From Methyloversatilis sp. (GTDB taxonomy: Bacteria; Pseudomonadota; Gammaproteobacteria; Burkholderiales; Rhodocyclaceae): DNA of 64,000 nt. The DNA lies in NCBI RefSeq assembly GCF_030698125.1, contig NZ_JAUYNV010000010.1, positions 1 to 64,000 of the forward strand, in the 5' to 3' direction. Below are positions 59,070-64,000 of the stretch, in pieces (within the stretch, counting starts at the first letter, position 1; every line of letters starts with the position of its first letter). A program made the translations under genes and the position numbers. The notes under the pieces are model-generated. The model was not told where the DNA came from. It made no database searches and saw nothing but the letters and a program-made list of their open reading frames with translations.

Positions 59070-59633
59070 ATGGCTTTCACGACCGAACATTTCGCCGCTG
59101 CAAACAAGAACACCATCGAAGCGATGCTGACGCTGGCCAACACCGCCTTCGCAAGCACCGAGCGCCTCGCAGCCCTGAACCTGAACACCGCCCGTTCGAT
59201 GCTGGAAGACAGCGTCGCCAACGTGAAGACCATGATGGGTGCGAAGGACGTGCAGGACATCGTTTCGCTGCAAAGCGGTCTGGTGCAGCCGTCGATCGAA
59301 AAGGCCGTTGCCTACTCGCGCAGCGTCTATGAAATCTTCTCGCAAACCCAGGAAGAACTGACCAAGGTTGTTGAAGCCCAGGTCGGTGAAGTGAACAAGG
59401 CCGTCAGCACCACGCTCGACCAGGCTGCCAAGCAAGCTCCGGCCGGTTCGGACGTCGCCGTCGCCGCCGTCAAGTCGGCCATCGCCGCCGCCAACAGCGC
59501 CTACGACAGCATGAGCAAGGCTGCCAAGCAAGCTGTGGAAATGGCTGAAGCCAATGTGAATGCAGCAACCTCGGCCACCGTGCGTGCCGTGGGTTCGGCC
59601 AGCACCGCCGCGAAGAAGAAGGCAGCCGCCTGA
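59070..59633 (+). CDS. phaP: Phasin, polyhydroxyalkanoate granule protein
   Basis: A 187-residue helical, Ala-rich protein. It starts FTTEHFAAANKNTIEAMLTLANTAFASTERLAALNLN (key parts: NKNTIEAML, STERLAALNLN), typical of the betaproteobacterial phasin family, and ends in a Lys/Ala-rich tail (STAAKKKAAA). Phasins coat PHA granules. The ATG at 59070 follows GGAG; earlier in-frame ATGs exist but lie before the ribosome-binding site. Strong promoter and terminator frame this single-gene unit, which fits high expression. Confidence 0.93.
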   Translation: MAFTTEHFAAANKNTIEAMLTLANTAFASTERLAALNLNTARSMLEDSVANVKTMMGAKDVQDIVSLQSGLVQPSIEKAVAYSRSVYEIFSQTQEELTKVVEAQVGEVNKAVSTTLDQAAKQAPAGSDVAVAAVKSAIAAANSAYDSMSKAAKQAVEMAEANVNAATSATVRAVGSASTAAKKKAAA

Positions 59634-59654
59634 ATCTTCAAGCTGAATGAAAAG

Positions 59655-59680
59655 GCCCCGCCGAGTGCGGGGCTTTTTTT
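59655..59680 (+). terminator. Intrinsic terminator after phaP
   Basis: A 7-bp GC-rich stem (59655-59661 with 59667-59673) is followed by seven T residues (59674-59680). Confidence 0.93.
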
Positions 59681-59758
59681 CGTCTGTCGATCCGGGTGTG
59701 AGGCGTCTGCATCGGAACCGCTGCTCCTGCGAAGCACGTTCTTGCGCGAGCTTGACCG

Positions 59759-60514
59759 TCAGCGGTCGGCGGCATCCTGCACAGTCAGGCCGCGCAGCAT
59801 GAGCTCGTGGCGCATGGCCGCCATCGCTGCGGCGACTTTTGCGGGTTCGCCCTTGGCACCCAGTTCGATGTGCGGATAGGCGCGTTCGGCATTGCCGAAG
59901 CAGGGCAGGCTGAACACCGTCACACCATGCTCGCGCTCGATCGCTTCCATCATGTCGAGCAGCCTGCTTTCATGCGCATTCGGCACATAGACCGAAGATT
60001 CGCGCCAGGCGCTCGTGTGGTGCAGGTCGCGGTAAGGGTTGTCGAGCAGCCACTCGATCATCGGCCAGGCCATTTCGGGGAAGCCGGGCACAAAGTGGTG
60101 ATGGCCGCAGCTGAAACCCGGAATGCGGTTGAACGGATTCGGAATGATTTGACTGCCGGCTGGAAACTCGCCGAGCCGCAGGCGATTCTCGGTCGTTTCG
60201 GCGCCGAAGCGGGCGCGGATTTGCGCCTCGGCTTCCGGATGCAGCACACACTCGACACCCAGCGCTGCAGCAGCGGCTTGCCGCGTGTGATCGTCCGGCG
60301 TGACGCCGATGCCGCCGCATGAGAAAACGATGTCGTCGGTCGCCAGGGTGCGGCGGAAGGTTTCGATCAGCCGTTCGCGCTCGTCGCCCAGATAACTCAC
60401 CCACGACAGTTGCAGGCCGCGTTCGGCGAGCAGCGCACGAACCTTGGCGAAGTGGCCGTCCTGACGACGCCCGGACAGGATTTCGTCGCCGATGATGTAA
60501 AGGCCGATGGCCAT
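59759..60514 (-). CDS. CinA N-terminal-type molybdopterin-binding domain protein
   Basis: A 251-residue protein of the MoaB/MogA fold. Motifs: LYIIGDEILSGRRQDGHF, VFSCGGIGVTPDDHTRQAAAAALG and PGFPEMAWPMIEWLL. It contains only the N-terminal domain of CinA and lacks the nicotinamide deamidase part. Related stand-alone proteins are annotated as competence/damage-inducible, but no function is established. It lies 37 bp after ubiD on the same strand. Confidence 0.83.
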   Translation of the reverse strand: MAIGLYIIGDEILSGRRQDGHFAKVRALLAERGLQLSWVSYLGDERERLIETFRRTLATDDIVFSCGGIGVTPDDHTRQAAAAALGVECVLHPEAEAQIRARFGAETTENRLRLGEFPAGSQIIPNPFNRIPGFSCGHHHFVPGFPEMAWPMIEWLLDNPYRDLHHTSAWRESSVYVPNAHESRLLDMMEAIEREHGVTVFSLPCFGNAERAYPHIELGAKGEPAKVAAAMAAMRHELMLRGLTVQDAADR

Positions 60515-60551
60515 GGTGCATTCCTCTTGTTGTTTGACCGCGGCAGAAAAC

Positions 60552-62045
60552 TCAAAGCCCCAGCTCGGACCACATCGCGTCGACCCGGCGTTTCACGTCA
60601 GCGTCCATCGTGATCGTTCGCCCCCATTCGCGCGTGGTTTCGCCCGGCCACTTGTTGGTCGCATCCAGCCCCATCTTGGAGCCGAGACCGGCAACCGGGC
60701 TCGCGAAATCAAGGTAGTCGATCGGCGTGTTGTCGACGATGACCGTGTCGCGCCGCGCGTCCATGCGCGTGGTCATCGCCCAGATCACCTCCTGCCAGCT
60801 GCGGATGTCCACGTCCTCGTCCACCACGATGATGGTCTTGGTGTACATGAACTGGCGCAGGAAACTCCACACGCCGAACATGACGCGCTTGGCGTGACCG
60901 GGGTACTGCTTGCGCATGGACACCACGGCCAGACGGTACGAGCACCCTTCCGGCGGCAGATAGAAATCGGTGATTTCCGGAAACTGCTTCTGCAGCAGCG
61001 GCACGAACACCTCGTTCAGCGCCACGCCCAGCATGGCCGGTTCATCCGGCGGCTTGCCGGTATAAGTGGAGTGGTAGATGGGATTCCTGCGCATCGTGAT
61101 GCGCGTGATCGTGAACACCGGAAACTCCGCCACCTCGTTGTAGTAGCCGGTGTGGTCGCCGAACGGCCCTTCCGGCGCGTGTTCGTAGCCGGACGGGTGG
61201 TTCGTGTCCGGGCGCAGTTCGCCCTCGAGCACGATTTCGGCGCTGGCCGGCACATCGAGATCGTTGCCGATGCATTTCACCAGTTCGGTCCGGCTGCCGC
61301 GCAAGAGGCCGGCGAACTGGTACTCGGACAGCGTATCGGGGACCGGCGTCACCGCACCGAGTATCGTCGCCGGATCGCAGCCGAGCACGACCGACAGCGG
61401 AAACGGCGTGCCCGGGAATTTGCGCGCATGGTCGCGGAAATCGAGAGCGCCGCCGCGGTGGGCCAGCCAGCGCATGATCACCTTGTCCGGCGCGATCACC
61501 TGCTGGCGATAGATGCCGAGGTTCTGCCGCTTCTTGTCCGGCCCGCGCGTCACGACCAGGCCCCAGGTGATCAGCGGCCCGGCGTCATCCGGCCAGCAGG
61601 TCTGCACCGGCAGGCGGCCGAAGTCGACATCCTTCCCCTCCCACACGACTTCCTGGCAGGCGGCCGACGACACCCTTTTCGGCGCCATGGAAAACACCTG
61701 CCGGATCATCGGCAGCTTGTCCCATGCATCGCGCAGGCCCTTCGGCGGTTCGGGTTCCTTCAGCATCGACAGCGTGCGACCAATGTCACGCAGCGCCTCG
61801 GCCCATTTCTCGCCGCTGACACCCATGCCCAGCGCCACCCGGCCCGGCGTGCCGAACAGGTTACCCAGTACCGGCATGTCGAAGCCGGCAGCGTTCTCGA
61901 ACAGGATGGCCGGGCCTTGCGCGCGCAGGACGCGGTCGCAGATTTCGGTCATTTCAAGATTCGGCGACACCGGGCGCGCGACGCGCTTCAGTTCGCCCAA
62001 TTTTTCGAGCTGCGCGATGAAATCGCGCAAATCCGTGTATTTCAT
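60552..62045 (-). CDS. ubiD: 3-octaprenyl-4-hydroxybenzoate decarboxylase (prenyl-FMN dependent)
   Basis: A 497-residue UbiD enzyme of ubiquinone synthesis. Motifs: [22 protein letters not shown] at the start, the metal/prFMN-binding [10 protein letters not shown] region and [12 protein letters not shown] with conserved acidic residues, [11 protein letters not shown] and [16 protein letters not shown]. The start at 62045 fits the family; the open frame further upstream is not coding-like. It needs the UbiX prenyl-FMN synthase, not seen in this window. Confidence 0.95.
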   Translation of the reverse strand: MKYTDLRDFIAQLEKLGELKRVARPVSPNLEMTEICDRVLRAQGPAILFENAAGFDMPVLGNLFGTPGRVALGMGVSGEKWAEALRDIGRTLSMLKEPEPPKGLRDAWDKLPMIRQVFSMAPKRVSSAACQEVVWEGKDVDFGRLPVQTCWPDDAGPLITWGLVVTRGPDKKRQNLGIYRQQVIAPDKVIMRWLAHRGGALDFRDHARKFPGTPFPLSVVLGCDPATILGAVTPVPDTLSEYQFAGLLRGSRTELVKCIGNDLDVPASAEIVLEGELRPDTNHPSGYEHAPEGPFGDHTGYYNEVAEFPVFTITRITMRRNPIYHSTYTGKPPDEPAMLGVALNEVFVPLLQKQFPEITDFYLPPEGCSYRLAVVSMRKQYPGHAKRVMFGVWSFLRQFMYTKTIIVVDEDVDIRSWQEVIWAMTTRMDARRDTVIVDNTPIDYLDFASPVAGLGSKMGLDATNKWPGETTREWGRTITMDADVKRRVDAMWSELGL

Positions 62046-62213
62046 GTCGTGGTGCGGCTCCCGTGCATCGCACCCTGCTGCATCCCGCACAGGGCGCGGC
62101 CGATGGTAAGCGATAAGTGACGGCGCCGTACCCCGGATGCCGCCACAGACATCGATTCGCCGTCGACGTTCCGGCACAGCTGTCGCAACCGTCATCTGCG
62201 GCCCGCTGTCAGA

Positions 62214-63143
62214 ATGCCCGACCGCCTCGCTTCCACACCCGACATGCTCGCCTGGTACGCCGATCACTTCGTCCTGCCGCTGCCCGAAACCCATCGCTTT
62301 CCGATGGACAAGTACCGCCGGCTGCGCGAACGCGTCGCCGCAGAACTCCCGGGCGTGACGCTGCGCGTACCGCCGGCGGCGACCGACGCCGAACTGTTCC
62401 GTGCGCACGACGCCACCTATGTGGCGCGCGTCAGCCGCGGCGACCTGACGACGCAGGAAGTGCGCATGATCGGTTTTCCGTGGTCGCCGCAGATGATCGA
62501 ACGTTCGCGCCGCTCAGCCGGCGCCACCATCGCCGCCTGCAGGAGCGCGCTGCGCGACGGTGTGTCGGTCAATCTGGCTGGTGGCACGCACCACGCCAAA
62601 CACGCCAGCGGCGCTGGCTACTGTGTATTCAACGATGCCGCGGTTGCGGCGCGCCTGCTGCAGGCGGAACACGGCATCGAACGCGTGGCCATCGTCGACC
62701 TCGACGTGCATCAGGGCGACGGCACGGCGGAGATACTCGGACGAGCTGACGATGTCTTCACGCTGTCGCTGCACGGCGACCGCAACTTCCCGTTCCGCAA
62801 GGAATGCAGCCACCTCGACGTTTCACTGCCCGACGGCACCGGCGACGAGGCCTATCTTGCCGCGCTCGACGACGCACTGGCCACGCTCGAATGCCGTTTT
62901 GCGCCGCAGTTCGTCATCTACCTGGCCGGCGCCGACCCGTTCGAGGGCGACCGGCTCGGCCGGCTCAAGCTCAGCAAGTCCGGGCTGGCCGCGCGCGACA
63001 CCCGGGTGTTCGACTGGTGCCGCACCCGCGGTCTGCCGCTGGCCATTGCGATGGCCGGGGGCTACGCGGAAAACATCGACGACATCGTGGACATCCATTT
63101 CGCAACCGTCGCCGCGGCCCTGCGTCACTGCGTGCAGCGATAG
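62214..63143 (+). CDS. Histone deacetylase superfamily hydrolase
   Basis: A 309-residue zinc hydrolase of the HDAC/AcuC/AphA superfamily. Key motifs: [21 protein letters not shown] (catalytic His pair), [14 protein letters not shown] (zinc-binding Asp and His), [11 protein letters not shown] and [14 protein letters not shown] (zinc-binding Asp). The substrate is likely an acetylated small molecule or polyamine. The start may be 62214 or 62244; a TCAGAAT -10-like run just before the first favours the second. Divergent from ubiD. Confidence 0.88.
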   Translation: MPDRLASTPDMLAWYADHFVLPLPETHRFPMDKYRRLRERVAAELPGVTLRVPPAATDAELFRAHDATYVARVSRGDLTTQEVRMIGFPWSPQMIERSRRSAGATIAACRSALRDGVSVNLAGGTHHAKHASGAGYCVFNDAAVAARLLQAEHGIERVAIVDLDVHQGDGTAEILGRADDVFTLSLHGDRNFPFRKECSHLDVSLPDGTGDEAYLAALDDALATLECRFAPQFVIYLAGADPFEGDRLGRLKLSKSGLAARDTRVFDWCRTRGLPLAIAMAGGYAENIDDIVDIHFATVAAALRHCVQR

Positions 63144-63181
63144 GTCACGCCGATTCGACCGACGCTGCCGACAGGCGGACG

Positions 63182-63340
63182 TTACGAACCCGGCTTCAGT
63201 ACCATCTTGGTCCAGCCGTCGTCACTCGCGCCGAAGTGCTGGTACGCCCGGGGTGCATCGCTCAGCGGCAGTTCGTACAACACGATGAAGGAAGGACTGG
63301 CCTTTCTTTCCGCGATCAAATCCTCCGGATCGGGTGGTCG
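63182..63340 (-). pseudogene. C-terminal remnant of a zinc-dependent alcohol dehydrogenase
   Basis: The last codons read PSFIVLYELPLSDAPRAYQHFG and DDGWTKMVLKPGS before the stop at 63182. This matches the tail of medium-chain zinc alcohol/formaldehyde dehydrogenases. Upstream in the same frame the similarity fades within about 50 codons, with no catalytic domain or nucleotide-binding fold. It therefore looks like a decayed or truncated gene. Confidence 0.6.
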
Positions 63341-63440
63341 GCAATCTGCAGCAAGATGCGCAGGGGCGGCTTTTTGTCGACGCAGCTTCAAGCCTTGCAC
63401 CCGGGCGGTCCGTTCGACAGCACACGCAGGTCGCATGACC

Positions 63441-64000
63441 TCACGCCGCGTTGCGTGCCATCACTGCGGGCGATGCGGCGGGATCCATCCACAGTTCGTC
63501 GCGGTATTGCGCGAAGCAGCGGGCGCCAAAGCGCAATCGCAGCAGTGCCCCTTCCGCAACGGGTCGCGCCAGTGAAGGATCGGCCGCCACCAGCGGCCGG
63601 ATCACCTCGCGGTTCCAGCACAGCGAATGCTGTACGTCGAGTCCGGCATGCAGCTGGAAGTAGCGACGGGCCGGTGTCGGCACACCGAGTCGTTTCAGGC
63701 CGTCATTGACCAGACCGACACGGCCGGGTGCGGTCATTTCGACTGCGCCCAGCGCACCGATCGATTGCCACGCGTAGCGCCGGTTGCTCGCCAGCGCAAG
63801 CATCAGATTGGCCAGCGCAAGTGCGGCCCATACCGTGTTCGACATTTCCGGCTTCAGATTCAGCTCGCGCGCCGTCTCTTCAAGCATCGGACCGTGCATG
63901 CCGTCTTCGTGGCCCCGACCCATTTCGTCCCAGTAGTTACGCGCCAGTTCCAGCTTCGCCTGCCGCGGCAAACCGAGTTGAGTCAGTGCAACCAGATCGT
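63441..64000 (-). CDS. Haem-oxygenase-like iron-containing redox enzyme (partial)
   Basis: The frame is open from the window end to the stop at 63441, giving at least 186 residues; the N-terminus is missing. The segment ARNYWDEMGRGHEDGMHG and the later LHAGLDVQHSLCW (His-x3-Asp-x2-His) match the iron-containing redox enzyme family of haem-oxygenase-like fold. It is the second member of this superfamily in the window but shows little direct similarity to the one at 30141. Substrate unknown. Confidence 0.72.
   Translation of the reverse strand, partial: DLVALTQLGLPRQAKLELARNYWDEMGRGHEDGMHGPMLEETARELNLKPEMSNTVWAALALANLMLALASNRRYAWQSIGALGAVEMTAPGRVGLVNDGLKRLGVPTPARRYFQLHAGLDVQHSLCWNREVIRPLVAADPSLARPVAEGALLRLRFGARCFAQYRDELWMDPAASPAVMARNAA

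Overview
The window is GC-rich, densely coded chromosomal DNA from a betaproteobacterium. It opens with the end of a lanthanide-type methanol dehydrogenase gene (xoxF) followed by xoxG and xoxJ. It also carries ppc, a phasin, AlgZ/AlgR-type and QseB/C-type regulators, a hemCDXY cluster and a two-partner secretion locus. This mix suggests a methylotrophic member of the Rhodocyclales, Methyloversatilis-like. That assignment is an inference from gene content, not a database match. I saw no rRNA, tRNA, CRISPR array, insertion sequence or prophage.

Layout. 1-3491 (+): xoxF end, xoxG, xoxJ, a trypsin-like protease and a periplasmic protein. 3519-6028 (-): an Hpt protein translationally coupled to a response regulator/GGDEF/EAL protein. 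6231-10364 (+): oligopeptidase A, a DUF4124/glutaredoxin-like protein, exonuclease III and a Crp/Fnr regulator. 10388-18008 (-): a contact-dependent-inhibition-like two-partner secretion operon (outer-membrane transporter, dedicated parvulin, frameshifted FHA/CdiA exoprotein with an AT-richer toxin tip, small zinc-ribbon candidate immunity protein). 18200-26449: a small membrane protein (+), rsmA-pdxA-surA-lptD (-), amgK-murU (+). 26436-32951 (-): an overlapping seven-gene operon of thermostable-hemolysin-family protein, AMP-forming ligase, haem-oxygenase-like di-metal oxidase, SDR, TPR protein and a QseB/QseC-type two-component pair. 33137-41120 (+): pepP-ubiH, dusB-fis-purH and purD-hemF. 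41661-48651 (-): ompW, an M48 peptidase, a YjgN-like protein, then hemY-hemX-hemD-hemC. 48835-51618 (+): ppc. 51932-53730 (-): algR/algZ. 53811-58778 (+): argH, two tandem Ser/Thr-kinase/cNMP-domain fusions and a fructosamine-kinase-family gene. 59070-59633 (+): phasin. 59759-62045 (-): a CinA-N-like protein and ubiD. 62214-63143 (+): an HDAC-like hydrolase. The end holds an alcohol dehydrogenase remnant and a second haem-oxygenase-like protein that runs off the window.

The best candidate for an undescribed system is the seven-gene operon at 26436-32951. Its oxidase keeps a full three-His/three-carboxylate ligand pattern like the UndA/BesC-type enzymes. The gene set reads as activation, acyl transfer, oxidation and reduction of a small molecule. 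A direct-repeat site of PmrA/QseB-box type (32994-33010) sits just upstream, which suggests control by the operon's own regulator. Second in interest are the secretion locus, with a 44-bp palindrome over its promoter and ribosome-binding site, and the paired kinase/cNMP fusions. A family of two-hairpin intergenic repeats occurs at four places, and a perfect 31-bp inverted repeat lies at 41308-41381.
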